Source of the DNA: Streptomyces cinnabarinus
GTDB taxonomy: Bacteria; Actinomycetota; Actinomycetes; Streptomycetales; Streptomycetaceae
Length of the DNA stretch: 64,000 bases
Direction of reading: 5' to 3'
Assembly: GCF_027270315.1 (NCBI RefSeq)
Contig: NZ_CP114413.1
Span: 3,286,001 to 3,350,000, forward strand
Shown here in pieces: positions 16,843 through 26,323 of the stretch. The translations under genes and the position numbers were made by a program. Position 1 is the stretch's first letter, and the number at the start of each line of letters is the position of its first letter. A model generated the notes under the pieces. It saw only the letters and a list, made by a program, of their open reading frames with translations, did not search any database and had not been told where the DNA came from.

Positions 16843-18174
16843 ATGGCATCCTTCGCCCGAAATGCGGCTTACGCCCTCACCGCATCCTTCGCCCTCCTCG
16901 CCACCGCCTGCACCGGATCCTCCAGTTCCGGCGCGAGCGACGACCCCGACGCCGAGACCACGCTGACCTTCTGGCACGGCTGGAGCGCGCCCGCGGAGGT
17001 CAAGGCCGTTCAGGAGAACGTCGACCGGTTCGAGAAGGCGCACCCCAACATCAAGGTCAAGGTCGTCGGCAACATCAACGACGACAAGCTCAACCAGGCG
17101 CTGCGCGCGGGCGGTTCGAACGGGCCCGACGTGGTGTCGTCGTTCACCACCTCCAACGTCGGCAAGTTCTGCTCCTCGGGCGCCTTCCTCGACCTGAAGC
17201 CGTTCATCGAGAAGTCGAAGCTCGACCTGGACGCGATGATCCCGAAGCCGATGCTCGACTACACCCAGTTCGAGGGCACCCGCTGCGCCCTGCCGCTGCT
17301 CGGCGACGCCTACGGCCTCTACTACAACAAGGACGCCTTCGAGGAGGCCGGGATCAAGGCGCCGCCGAAGACCTGGTCGGAGTTCGCGGAGGTGGCGAAG
17401 AAGCTCACCAAGGCCAAGGGCGGCTCCTACGAGCGGCTCGGGTTCATGCCGACCTACCACGGCTACGAGTCGGTCGTCTCGCACTACATGTCCCAGTGGG
17501 ACCACGCCTACTTCGACACCGACGGCAAGTCGAACATCGCGAACGACCCGGCCTTCACCGAGATGTTCACGTATCAGAAGAAGCTCGTCGACGACCTCGG
17601 CGGGTTCACGAAACTGGAGAAGTACCGCAACACCTTCGGTGACGAGTGGGGGGCCGAACACCCCTTCCACACCGGCCAGGTGGCGATGCAGCTCGACGGC
17701 GAGTGGCGGCTCGGCATGGCCCAGGACGCCGGGCTCGACTTCGAGATAGGCACCGCGCCGCTGCCGGTCGCCGACGACGAGGTGGCCGAGTACGGCAAGG
17801 GCTTCCTCTCCGGCACGATCATCGGCATCGCGCCCCAGAGCAAGAAGCAGAACGCCGCCTGGGAGCTGGTGAAGTACATGACGACCGACACCGAGGCCGT
17901 CGTCGCCTTCTCCAACGCCATCCACAACGTGCCGTCGACGTTCGCGGCGCTGAAGTCGCCCGACCTGAAGGCGGACCCGGCGTTCAAGACCTTCCTGGAC
18001 ATCGCCCAGCACCCGGAGTCGAACACCGCCCCGAACTCGGTCAACGGCGCCACCTACCAGCTCACCCTCCAGGACTTCGGCTACCAGTACGAGTCCGGCA
18101 AGGCGAAGGACCTCAAGGCGGGCCTGACGGACACGGCCGAGCAGATCGACCGCGACATCGAGCAGGCGAAGTAG
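16843..18174 (+). CDS. csnE: Sugar ABC transporter substrate-binding lipoprotein
   Basis: 443 residues; family 1 extracellular binding protein. Signal peptide with lipobox LLATAC, lipidation at Cys23, then the mature lobe starting TLTFWHGWSAPAE. Captures the oligosaccharide outside the membrane and delivers it to the CsnF/CsnG permeases; glucosamine oligomers are the expected ligand from operon identity. AAAGGGAG precedes the ATG. 68 bp after csnR with no separate operator, so cotranscribed. Confidence 0.87.
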   Translation: MASFARNAAYALTASFALLATACTGSSSSGASDDPDAETTLTFWHGWSAPAEVKAVQENVDRFEKAHPNIKVKVVGNINDDKLNQALRAGGSNGPDVVSSFTTSNVGKFCSSGAFLDLKPFIEKSKLDLDAMIPKPMLDYTQFEGTRCALPLLGDAYGLYYNKDAFEEAGIKAPPKTWSEFAEVAKKLTKAKGGSYERLGFMPTYHGYESVVSHYMSQWDHAYFDTDGKSNIANDPAFTEMFTYQKKLVDDLGGFTKLEKYRNTFGDEWGAEHPFHTGQVAMQLDGEWRLGMAQDAGLDFEIGTAPLPVADDEVAEYGKGFLSGTIIGIAPQSKKQNAAWELVKYMTTDTEAVVAFSNAIHNVPSTFAALKSPDLKADPAFKTFLDIAQHPESNTAPNSVNGATYQLTLQDFGYQYESGKAKDLKAGLTDTAEQIDRDIEQAK

Positions 18175-18180
18175 CCGGCC

Positions 18181-19116
18181 ATGCCCACGCTCGCCGTACG
18201 GCGCCGCAGGTCCGCCCTGCGGACGCTGGCCTTCCTCTCCCCCTGGCTGATCGGCTTCACCGTCTTCTTCGCCTACCCGCTGATCTCCACCGTGTACTTC
18301 TCCCTGATGAGGTACGACGGCTTCAACACCCCGGAGTTCCGCGGCCTGGACAACTGGACCTACGTCTTCTCCGACTACCCCATGTTCTGGCCGGCGCTGC
18401 GCAACACCCTGTGGCTGGTGCTGGTGATGGTCAGCTGCCGGGTGGTGTTCGGGCTCGGGGTGGGCCTGCTGATCACGAAGATCAAGACGGGTACGGGCGT
18501 CTTCCGGACGCTGTTCTACCTGCCGTATCTCGCCCCGCCCGTCGCCGCCACCCTCGCCTTCGTCTTCCTGCTCAACCCCGGTACGGGACCGGTGAACTCG
18601 ATCCTGGACGATCTGGGGCTGCCCACCCCGGGCTGGTTCACGGACGCCGCCTGGTCCAAGCCCGCGCTCACCGCGCTCGCCCTGTGGGGCGTGGGCGACC
18701 TGATGGTGATCTTCATGGCCGCGCTGCTCGACGTGCCGAAGGAGCAGTACGAGGCCGCCGAACTGGACGGCACCTCGGCCTGGCAGCGGTTCCGGTACGT
18801 GACACTGCCGAACATCTCGCCGATCGTGCTGTTCGCGGTGGTCACCGGGGTGATCCAGACGATGCAGTACTACACCCAGCCCCTGGTGGCCGGGAAGGTC
18901 GCCTCCGGGATCATCGGCGGCTCGGGGCAGTCCTTCGAGCCGGGCTACCCCGACAAGTCGACCCTCACGCTCCCCCAACTCGTCTACAACCTCGGCTTCC
19001 AGCGCTTCGACTACGGCGCCGCCTGTGTGGTCGCGCTGGTTCTCTTCGCCCTCGCCATGGCCTTCACGGCGCTGCTGATGCGCCGCCGGGGCGGGCTGCT
19101 CGGGGCAGGTGACTGA
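18181..19116 (+). CDS. csnF: Sugar ABC transporter permease (MalF-like)
   Basis: 311 residues with six membrane segments, beginning LAFLSPWLIGFTVFFAYPLISTVYFS. The cytoplasmic EAA loop reads EQYEAAELDGTSAWQRFRYVTLPNISP, the docking site for the ATPase. No ATPase gene is present here; in Streptomyces such importers share the multitask ATPase MsiK encoded elsewhere. Starts 6 bp after csnE and ends 1 bp into csnG. Confidence 0.88.
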   Translation: MPTLAVRRRRSALRTLAFLSPWLIGFTVFFAYPLISTVYFSLMRYDGFNTPEFRGLDNWTYVFSDYPMFWPALRNTLWLVLVMVSCRVVFGLGVGLLITKIKTGTGVFRTLFYLPYLAPPVAATLAFVFLLNPGTGPVNSILDDLGLPTPGWFTDAAWSKPALTALALWGVGDLMVIFMAALLDVPKEQYEAAELDGTSAWQRFRYVTLPNISPIVLFAVVTGVIQTMQYYTQPLVAGKVASGIIGGSGQSFEPGYPDKSTLTLPQLVYNLGFQRFDYGAACVVALVLFALAMAFTALLMRRRGGLLGAGD

Positions 19117-20006
19117 TGACTCAAGTACTGGAAAAGCCAGTGCAGTTGGGCCCCGTGGGCGAAGCGGTACGCACCGCCCGACGAAGAGCCCTCCTGGAGT
19201 GGATCGCCGTGCACGCCCTCGGCGTCGCCGTGGCCCTCTTCTTCACCCTCCCCTTCGTCTTCGTGGTCCTCACCTCGCTGATGAGCGACCAGCAGGCCCT
19301 CACCCGCGACCTCGTCCCCGACACCTGGCAGTGGGACAACTACCGCCGGGTCTTCGACACCCCCGGCTTCCTCACCTGGTGGCGCAACACCCTGCTGTAC
19401 GCCGGGCTCGGCACCGTCCTCACGGTCGTGTCGTCGCTCCCGGTGGCGTACGCGCTGGCCAAGTTCCGCTTCCGGGGCCGGAATCTGTCCCTGATGCTGG
19501 TCATCGCGATGATGATGCTGCCGCCGCAGGTCGTGATCATCCCGATGTACCTCTTCTGGGCGAAGCAGCTGGACCTCTCGGGCACCCTGTGGCCGCTGAT
19601 CATCCCGATGGCGTTCGGGGACGCGTTCTCCATCTTCCTGCTCCGCCAGTTCCTGCTGACCATCCCGAACGAGTACCTGGACGCGGCCCGCGTGGACGGC
19701 TGCGGAGAGTTCAGGACGCTGATGCGAGTCGTGGTGCCGATGGCCAGGCCCGGGATCGCCGCCGTGGCGCTGTTCCAGTTCTTCTACGCCTGGAACGACT
19801 ACTTCGGCCCGCAGATCTACGCCTCCGAGAACGCCGGTGCCTGGACGCTCAGTTACGGCCTGGAGTCCTTCAAGGGGGCGCACCACACCGACTGGAATCT
19901 GACCATGGCCGCGACCGTCCTGGTCATGGCCCCCGTGATCGTCGTGTTCTTCTTCGCGCAGAAGGCGTTCGTCGAGGGCGTCACACTGACCGGAGTGAAG
20001 GGTTGA
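19116..20006 (+). CDS. csnG: Sugar ABC transporter permease (MalG-like)
   Basis: 296 residues, six membrane segments. The EAA loop is NEYLDAARVDGCGEFRTLMRVVVPMARPGI. Forms the heterodimeric channel with CsnF. The ATG shares one base with the csnF stop (TGATG), indicating coupled translation in stoichiometric amounts. Confidence 0.88.
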   Translation: MTQVLEKPVQLGPVGEAVRTARRRALLEWIAVHALGVAVALFFTLPFVFVVLTSLMSDQQALTRDLVPDTWQWDNYRRVFDTPGFLTWWRNTLLYAGLGTVLTVVSSLPVAYALAKFRFRGRNLSLMLVIAMMMLPPQVVIIPMYLFWAKQLDLSGTLWPLIIPMAFGDAFSIFLLRQFLLTIPNEYLDAARVDGCGEFRTLMRVVVPMARPGIAAVALFQFFYAWNDYFGPQIYASENAGAWTLSYGLESFKGAHHTDWNLTMAATVLVMAPVIVVFFFAQKAFVEGVTLTGVKG

Positions 20007-20014
20007 GCCGCAGA

Positions 20015-21280
20015 ATGAAACTCACCGTGGTCGGCGGAGGATCGACCTACACCCCCGAACTGGTCGACGGTTTCGCCCGGTTGAGGGACACCCTGCCCGT
20101 GGAGGAACTGGTCCTGGTGGACCCGGCGGCAGAACGCCTGGAGCTGGTGGGCGGCCTGGCCCGCCGTATCCTCGCCCGCCAGGGCCACCCGGGCCGGGTG
20201 GTCACCACCGGCGACCTGGACCGGGCGGTGGAGGGCGCCGACGCCGTCCTGCTCCAGCTCCGCGTCGGCGGGCAGGCGGCCCGCAACGAGGACGAGACCT
20301 GGCCGCTGGAGTGCGGCTGCGTGGGCCAGGAGACGACCGGCGCGGGCGGCCTGGCCAAGGCGCTGCGAACCGTCCCGGTCGTGCTGGACATCGCCGAACG
20401 CGTCCGCCGCGCCAACCCCCACGCCTGGATCATCGACTTCACCAACCCGGTCGGCATCGTGACCCGGGCCCTGCTCCAGGCCGGGCACCGCGCGGTGGGC
20501 CTGTGCAACGTGGCGATCGGCTTCCAGCGCCGGTTCGCCGGCCTGCTCGGGGTCAGCCCCTCCGACGTCCACCTGGACCACGTGGGCCTCAACCACCTCA
20601 CCTGGGAGACGGGCGTACGGCTGGGCGGTCCGGAGGGCGAGAACGTGCTGCCGAAACTGCTGGCGGAGCACGGCGAGACGATCGCCGACTCCCTGCGCCT
20701 GCCCCGCCCGGTACTGGACCGCCTGGGCGTGGTCCCGTCCTACTACCTGCGCTATTTCTACGCCCACGACGAGGTCGTACGAGAACTGCGCACCAAGCCC
20801 TCGCGCGCCGCCGAAGTGGCGGAGATGGAACGGGAGTTGCTACGGATGTACGCCGACCCGGGGCTCGACGAGAAGCCGGAGCTGCTGGCCCGGCGGGGCG
20901 GGGCGTACTACTCGGAGGCGGCCGTCGACCTGGCGGCGGCGCTGCTGGGCGGGGGCGGGAGCACGTACCAGGTGGTGAACACCTACAACCGCGGCACGCT
21001 GCCGTTCCTCCCCGACGACGCGGTGGTGGAGGTGCAGGCGGCGGTGGGCGCGCAGGGAGCGGCGCCGCTGCCGGTGGCGGAGGTGGATCCGCTGTACGCG
21101 GGGCTGATGGCGAACGTGACGGCGTACGAGGACCTGGCGCTGGAGGCGGCGCTCCGCGGCGGCCGGGAACGGGTGTTCCGTGCCTTGCTGGCCCATCCCC
21201 TGGTCGCTCAGTACGAGTACGCCGACGCCCTCACCGACCGGCTGCTCGCACACAACCGGGAGCACCTCGCGTGGGCATGA
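20015..21280 (+). CDS. csnH: Glycoside hydrolase family 4 enzyme (NAD/Mn-dependent)
   Basis: 421 residues. NAD-binding motif KLTVVGGGSTYTPELVDGF at the extreme N-terminus; metal-site motifs TNPVGIVTRA, GLCNVAIGFQRR (catalytic-region Cys) and GLNHLTWE (His). GH4 enzymes cleave glycosides by a redox/elimination route. In this operon the likely substrate is an imported glucosamine oligosaccharide, possibly phosphorylated by CsnK. ATG 20015 matches the family N-terminus; a TTG at 20003 overlapping the csnG stop has a better-spaced ribosome site (GGAGTGAAGGG). Confidence 0.88.
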   Translation: MKLTVVGGGSTYTPELVDGFARLRDTLPVEELVLVDPAAERLELVGGLARRILARQGHPGRVVTTGDLDRAVEGADAVLLQLRVGGQAARNEDETWPLECGCVGQETTGAGGLAKALRTVPVVLDIAERVRRANPHAWIIDFTNPVGIVTRALLQAGHRAVGLCNVAIGFQRRFAGLLGVSPSDVHLDHVGLNHLTWETGVRLGGPEGENVLPKLLAEHGETIADSLRLPRPVLDRLGVVPSYYLRYFYAHDEVVRELRTKPSRAAEVAEMERELLRMYADPGLDEKPELLARRGGAYYSEAAVDLAAALLGGGGSTYQVVNTYNRGTLPFLPDDAVVEVQAAVGAQGAAPLPVAEVDPLYAGLMANVTAYEDLALEAALRGGRERVFRALLAHPLVAQYEYADALTDRLLAHNREHLAWA

Positions 21281-22242
21281 CGGGCAGTGTTCTCGCCGTC
21301 GACGCGGGGAACAGCAAGACCGACGTGGCGGTGGTCACGGCCGACGGGGAGGTCCTCGGAACGGCGCGCGCGGGCGGCTTCCGGCCGCCGGCGGTCGGGG
21401 TGACGGCGGCGGTGGACGAGGTGGAGGGGGCGGTACGGCGGGCGTTCGCGGAGGCGGGTGTCGACTCGGTGACCCATGTGTCGGCGTGCTTGGCGAACGC
21501 CGATCTCCCGGTGGAGGAGGAACAGTTGGCGGCGGCGCTGCGAGCCCGCGCGTGGGGCGCCGAGGTGGACGTCCGCAACGACACCTTCGCCATCCTGCGC
21601 GCGGGCGTGGCCGAGCCCCGCGGCGTGGCGGTCGTCTGCGGCGCGGGCATCAACTGCGTGGGCATGCGCCCCGACGGCCGCACCGCCCGCTTCCCCGCGC
21701 TGGGCCGCATCTCCGGTGACTGGGGCGGCGGTTGGGGCCTGGCGGAAGAGGCGCTGTGGTACGCGGCACGGGCCCAGGACGGCCGCGGCGCCCCGACCGC
21801 CCTGGCCTTCACCCTCCCCGCCCACTTCGACCTGCCGTCCATGCCGGCCCTGATCGAGGCCCTCCACCTGGAACACATCCCCCCGCTCCGCCGCCACGAA
21901 CTGACCCCGGTCCTGTTCGCGACGGCAGCGGCGGGCGACCCGGTGGCGCGCTCCCTGGTCGACCGCCTGGCGGACGAGGTGGTCACCCTGGCCACGGTCG
22001 CCCTGACCAGGCTGGACCTGCTGACGGAGGAAACCCCGGTGGTCCTCGGCGGCAGCATCCTCGCCGCCCGCCACCCCCTGCTCGACAACGCCGTACGGGA
22101 CTCCCTGGTGTCCCGCGCCCCGAAGGCGGTACCGAGGGTGGTGACAGCTCCTCCGGTACTGGGTGCGGTGCTGCTGGGTCTGGACCGGCTGGGCTCGGCG
22201 GTGAACGCGGAGAGAAGGGCGCGGGCGCACTACGAGCGGTGA
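21271..22242 (+). CDS. csnK: BadF/BadG/BcrA-type sugar kinase (N-acetylglucosamine-kinase-like)
   Basis: 323 residues of the actin/hexokinase fold: phosphate-1 motif VLAVDAGNSKTDVAVV, the glycine-rich adenosine region GRISGDWGGGWGLAEEAL, and TPVVLGGSI. Likely phosphorylates imported amino sugars or their oligomers. GTG 21271 has GGGAG eight bases upstream and overlaps csnH by 10 bp; ATG 21277 (ATGA overlap) is an alternative. Last gene of the csn operon. Confidence 0.85.
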   Translation: MGMTGSVLAVDAGNSKTDVAVVTADGEVLGTARAGGFRPPAVGVTAAVDEVEGAVRRAFAEAGVDSVTHVSACLANADLPVEEEQLAAALRARAWGAEVDVRNDTFAILRAGVAEPRGVAVVCGAGINCVGMRPDGRTARFPALGRISGDWGGGWGLAEEALWYAARAQDGRGAPTALAFTLPAHFDLPSMPALIEALHLEHIPPLRRHELTPVLFATAAAGDPVARSLVDRLADEVVTLATVALTRLDLLTEETPVVLGGSILAARHPLLDNAVRDSLVSRAPKAVPRVVTAPPVLGAVLLGLDRLGSAVNAERRARAHYER

Positions 22243-22431
22243 CCCGAGCCGGCCTTTCCTCACCCCCGCGCACCCCGACACACCCCCGCCGGAACCGAAC
22301 CGATTCGCTGGGCGTATTCATGGGCAGGGGGTGATCCGGGACACTGCAAGGCCGCCGGCGGACCCGTCGTGACGAATGCCGGTCCCGCCAGTGATACTTG
22401 CGGGCGACGGATGACCATGGGGGAGGTCGAA

Positions 22432-23862
22432 GTGACACAGCCGGCGCAGAGCAGTACGGCATCACCACCGGGCACCGGCATGCCCGCCATGCCGTCGGTA
22501 CCACCGCAGGGGCGCCCCGCGCCGACGGAGCCCAGCCCGCCCGAGAGGCGGCGTACGGCCCTCGCCGAGGGCCTCGACCAGCTCCGGTCGGCCGCCACCA
22601 CCGAGCCCGGCCGGCTGCGCATCATCGGCGCCGTACTCGCCCTGCTCGTCGTCGCGTTCGGCGCCGTCACCGCCTGGCAGGTCACCGACCGTTCGGCCGC
22701 CGCCGACGACGTCCTGCACAGCAGCCAGCCGCTCAGCTCGGACGCCGCCGACATCTACCGCTCGCTCGCCGACGCCAACACCGCCGCCTCCAGCGGCTTC
22801 CTGGCCGGCCGCGCGGAGACCGGCGTCAACCGCGTCCGCTACGAGAAGGGCATCCGCACGGCCGCCGAGAAGCTGGTCAACGCCGCGGCCAGCTCCGACC
22901 CCGACTCCCCCTCCGCGGCGGCCATCGCCGAACTCAACCGGCTGCTGCCGGAGTACAAGGGCCTGGTCGAGCAGGCGCGGACGTACAACCGCCAGGGCTT
23001 CCCGGTCGGCGGCGCCTATCTGCGCTACGCCAACGAGAAGATGCAGGAGCAGATGCTCCCGAAGGCGGAGGACCTCTACACGCGGGAGAACCAGCGGCTG
23101 CGCGCGGACTACGCCGCCGCCACCCCGTACCCCTGGATCGCGATAGCCCTCGGCGTGGTCGCGCTGGCCGCGCTCGCCTGGGCCCAGCACCGCAACTACC
23201 GCCGCACCAACCGCCTGCTCAACCACGGCCTGGTCGCCGCCACGGCCACCGCCACCGTCGTGCTGCTCTGGCTGGTCGTCGGCCACAGCGTCGCCCGCGC
23301 GAACCTGAACGACTCCTACGACCACGGCGTCCGCTCGCTGAACGTCCTGCACGACGCCCGGATCGCCTCCCTGAAGGCGCGGGGCAACGAGAACCTGACG
23401 CTGGTCTCCCGCGGCGCCGAGACCAAGAAGGTCGGCGAGGAGACGTACGACGCCTACGACTACGACTTCCAGCAGGACATGGACACCCTCGGCAAGGGCC
23501 TCGCGCTGGCCGAGGGGCTCGCCGACGACGAGGCGGGCGAGCAGCCGGTCACCGCGGCCGTGGGCAACATGACGGAGTGGAAGAAGCGCCACTCCGCCGC
23601 CCGCGCGGAGGACGAGAACGGCGAGTACCAGGCGGCGCTGGACAAGGTGATCGGCGCCAAGGGCACCACCGGCGAGTGCTTCGACAGCGTCGACACCAAC
23701 CTCGCCACCGCGCTGAACCACGAGACGACCGAGTTCAAGACGGCGGCCGGCGACGGCCTGGACGCGATGTCGGGCCTGTCCATCGGCGCCGCCGTCCTCG
23801 CCGTCCTGGGCGCGGCGGGCGCCGTCCTGGGCATCGGCCGCAGGCTGTCGGAGTACCGGTGA
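22432..23862 (+). CDS. GlnX-like four-helix membrane sensor
   Basis: 476 residues. Pro-rich cytoplasmic N-terminus; TM1 IIGAVLALLVVAFGAVTAW; a first extracytoplasmic helical domain; TM2 PWIAIALGVVALAALAWA; TM3 LVAATATATVVLLWLVVG; a second extracytoplasmic helical domain; TM4 SIGAAVLAVLGAAGAVLG. This topology, followed by a glutamine-binding-like protein and a PknG kinase, matches the mycobacterial glnX-glnH-pknG module in which GlnX relays amino-acid occupancy to PknG. GTG 22432 has GGGGGAGG upstream. First gene of a seven-gene operon; the symbol is not assigned because homology is inferred from architecture and order. Confidence 0.75.
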   Translation: MTQPAQSSTASPPGTGMPAMPSVPPQGRPAPTEPSPPERRRTALAEGLDQLRSAATTEPGRLRIIGAVLALLVVAFGAVTAWQVTDRSAAADDVLHSSQPLSSDAADIYRSLADANTAASSGFLAGRAETGVNRVRYEKGIRTAAEKLVNAAASSDPDSPSAAAIAELNRLLPEYKGLVEQARTYNRQGFPVGGAYLRYANEKMQEQMLPKAEDLYTRENQRLRADYAAATPYPWIAIALGVVALAALAWAQHRNYRRTNRLLNHGLVAATATATVVLLWLVVGHSVARANLNDSYDHGVRSLNVLHDARIASLKARGNENLTLVSRGAETKKVGEETYDAYDYDFQQDMDTLGKGLALAEGLADDEAGEQPVTAAVGNMTEWKKRHSAARAEDENGEYQAALDKVIGAKGTTGECFDSVDTNLATALNHETTEFKTAAGDGLDAMSGLSIGAAVLAVLGAAGAVLGIGRRLSEYR

Positions 23863-23876
23863 GAGGGGGCGTGAGC

Positions 23877-24920
23877 ATGCGTGCACGACGTTTGCGGGCC
23901 AGTCTGAAGGGCTGGGGCGGAGTGGGGGCGATGGCGGCCCTGTGCGCCCTGGCGGTGGTGCTCGCGCTGCTGCTGCCGCGCACCCAGGGCTCCGGCGACG
24001 GCAGCACCGGCACCGGCTCCCCGGGGATCGCACAGGGCAGCCCCGTCCGCGCGGAGGAGGAGTGCACGGACCCGGAGAAGCAGACGCTCTCCCCGTCCGG
24101 CGCCGACGGCCCGACCATCGAGGCGATCAAGAACCGGCAGGGCGAGAAGCGCAAGCTGGTCGTCGGCGTCGACCAGAACAGCTACCGCTGGGGCTACCGC
24201 AACCCCAACAGCACCGGCACCGCCGAGCTGGAGGGCTTCGACATCGACCTGGTGCACCGCATCGCCGAGGACATCCTCGGCGACCCGGACGCCGTGCAGT
24301 TCAAGGCGATCCCCACCAACCAGCGCATCCCCGCGATCCAGGAGGGCCGGGTCGACATGGTGGTGCGCACCATGACGATCAACTGCGACAGGCTCGCCGA
24401 CGTCGCGTTCTCCGCCCCCTACTTCAAGACCGGCCAGCAGGTCCTGGCCCCCAAGTCCTCCACCGTCAAGGGCTACGACGGCACCCTCGCCGAGCGGAAG
24501 ATCTGCACCGCCGAGGGCTCGACGGCGTACTCCACCCTGGAACAGGGCCAGAAGGACGGCGACCTGCCTGCCTCCGCGGACATCTCCCGCACCGTCCCGA
24601 ACCAGCTCGACTGCCTGGTCCGGCTCCAACTCGGCGAGGTGGACGCGGTGGTGACCGACGGCGCCCTCGCCGCCAGCCAGGCCGCGCAGGACCCGACGGT
24701 CGAGCTGAAGGGCGCCGCGTTCACCACCGAGTACTACGGCGTGGCGATGAAGAAGGACGCCGACGATCTGGTACGCCGGGTCAACCAGATCCTGCTCGAC
24801 TACCGCAAGGACGCCTCCGGCGGCTGGCAGTCCTCGTACGACAAGTGGCTCTCGGCGACACTGGGAGCCGAGTCGGAGGACTCGGAGCCGCCCGCACCGC
24901 AGTACCTCCGCAAGAGCTGA
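23877..24920 (+). CDS. GlnH-like amino-acid binding protein (SBP_bac_3)
   Basis: 347 residues. Basic N-terminus and a hydrophobic segment (MAALCALAVVLALLLP) without a lipobox cysteine, so probably a membrane-anchored exported protein. The mature domain carries KLVVGVDQNSYRWGYRN, LEGFDIDLVHRIAEDI, IPTNQRIPAIQEGRVDMVVRTMT and AFSAPYFKTGQQVLA, the classic polar amino-acid binding fold. In mycobacteria GlnH binds Asp/Glu and signals through GlnX; no permease is present here, supporting a sensory rather than transport role. ATG 23877 follows GAGGGGG. Confidence 0.85.
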   Translation: MRARRLRASLKGWGGVGAMAALCALAVVLALLLPRTQGSGDGSTGTGSPGIAQGSPVRAEEECTDPEKQTLSPSGADGPTIEAIKNRQGEKRKLVVGVDQNSYRWGYRNPNSTGTAELEGFDIDLVHRIAEDILGDPDAVQFKAIPTNQRIPAIQEGRVDMVVRTMTINCDRLADVAFSAPYFKTGQQVLAPKSSTVKGYDGTLAERKICTAEGSTAYSTLEQGQKDGDLPASADISRTVPNQLDCLVRLQLGEVDAVVTDGALAASQAAQDPTVELKGAAFTTEYYGVAMKKDADDLVRRVNQILLDYRKDASGGWQSSYDKWLSATLGAESEDSEPPAPQYLRKS

Positions 24921-24988
24921 ACCGCACGGACCGGAACCATCCGGGAAACTACCCCCCAGCCACCCAACACAGCAGCGAGAGGTGATCG

Positions 24989-26323
24989 ATGGGCGTCACG
25001 GAACCCCCCGGCCCGGTGATGGACCGGGACGAGGTGGACCGTGCGCTGGCGCGGCTCGGCGCGGAGCACGAGGCGATCGAGACCTCGCTGCTCGCCCTCC
25101 AGGACCACGCGGGCCGCAGACTCCTCGAAGGCGCCGAACTGACCGGCGTCACCAATGAGCGCTGGACGGCCACGGACGCCTCGATCACGCTGCTGTGGGC
25201 CTATTTCGACGCCTATACGGCGGCGCTGCGCGGCGCCCGCGAGATCCGCTCCCGGCGCCGCTGGTCCAGCCGGGAGGACCTGGCCGAGCTGACCGAGGTG
25301 CTGCGCGGCGAGTCGGTCACGATCGCCGGGTCGACCGCGGCGACCGCCAACGCGCCGACCCTGCACGGCAATTCGGGCAAGCTGAGCGAGCGGTTCTCGC
25401 TGGTGACGCTGGTGGACCGGATGAACGAGCTGTACGCGACCTCGCTGGACATGGTGGTCGCCGCCGACGCGGTGTGGTCGGCGCTGCCCGCCCGGATCGA
25501 TTTACTGGCCGCCGAGCTCCAGCGCACCCGTAAGCTCGCGCACTCCGTCGGGGTGCGTCCGGGCGAGCATCCGGCCGGTGACGACCTGGAGCGCATCACC
25601 CGCACCCTGACCCTGCTGCGCGAGCAGGTGGTCTCCGACCCGCTGGCCTTCTGGCGTCCCGCGCAGGGGAGTTCGGCGCCGGGCGGCGGCAAGCCGGACA
25701 CCATGGTCTACGACCGTGAGGCGCGCGCCCTGGAGGACGTGCGCCGGGAGATCGACGCCGTGCTGACCGTCCGGCAGGACTCCGAGGCGCGGCTGGTCAA
25801 GCTGCGGGACGTGCTCTCGCGCGCGGACCGTACCCTCGCCGAGGCCCGCACCGCGCGCGGTGAGGTCCTCGCGAAGATCGCCGCCACCGAGGTGCCGGTG
25901 GTCAGCGGCCCGCCGACCGTGCTCCAGGAACAGCTCGCGGCGGCCGCCGAGTACCGCCGGCACGCCCAGTGGCACCGGCTGTCCCCGCTGCTGGAGTCGC
26001 TGGAGCAGAAGGCGGAGGACGAACTGCTGCGGGCCCGCGAGTCGTTGACCGCGGTGACCGCTCCGCTCGCAGTCCGCGCCGAGCTGCGCGGCCGGCTGGA
26101 CGCGTACAAGGCGAAGGTGGCCCGGCACGGCCTGGCCGAGGACCCGTTCCTGATCGAGCGCTACGACGCGGCCCGGCGGATGCTGTGGAGCGCGCCCTGC
26201 GACCTGCGCGTCGCGGAACAGGCCGTCCTGCGCTATCAGCAGGCGGCCGCCGAACAGCTGGGCGCCCCGCGCGTGCCGGGGCAGGGCGGCCCTGAGGACC
26301 GTCGGGGGGAGACGTCGTCATGA
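24989..26323 (+). CDS. Helical cytoplasmic protein of the PknG operon, unknown function
   Basis: 444 residues, no signal or membrane segment. Almost entirely alpha-helical, with long heptad-like stretches (about residues 240-310, 'RALEDVRREIDAVLTVRQDSEARLVKLRDVLS' region, and 325-430), suggesting a coiled-coil scaffold. No catalytic motif recognised. AGAGGTG precedes the ATG, and its stop overlaps the kinase start (ATGA), so it is made together with PknG and may be an adaptor or regulatory partner. Confidence 0.7.
   Translation: MGVTEPPGPVMDRDEVDRALARLGAEHEAIETSLLALQDHAGRRLLEGAELTGVTNERWTATDASITLLWAYFDAYTAALRGAREIRSRRRWSSREDLAELTEVLRGESVTIAGSTAATANAPTLHGNSGKLSERFSLVTLVDRMNELYATSLDMVVAADAVWSALPARIDLLAAELQRTRKLAHSVGVRPGEHPAGDDLERITRTLTLLREQVVSDPLAFWRPAQGSSAPGGGKPDTMVYDREARALEDVRREIDAVLTVRQDSEARLVKLRDVLSRADRTLAEARTARGEVLAKIAATEVPVVSGPPTVLQEQLAAAAEYRRHAQWHRLSPLLESLEQKAEDELLRARESLTAVTAPLAVRAELRGRLDAYKAKVARHGLAEDPFLIERYDAARRMLWSAPCDLRVAEQAVLRYQQAAAEQLGAPRVPGQGGPEDRRGETSS

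Noticed and set aside
16825..18978. 717-codon minus-strand frame opposite csnE/csnF
   Set aside because: Pro/Arg/Gly/Val-rich composition with no motifs; the opposite strand encodes clear transporter proteins.
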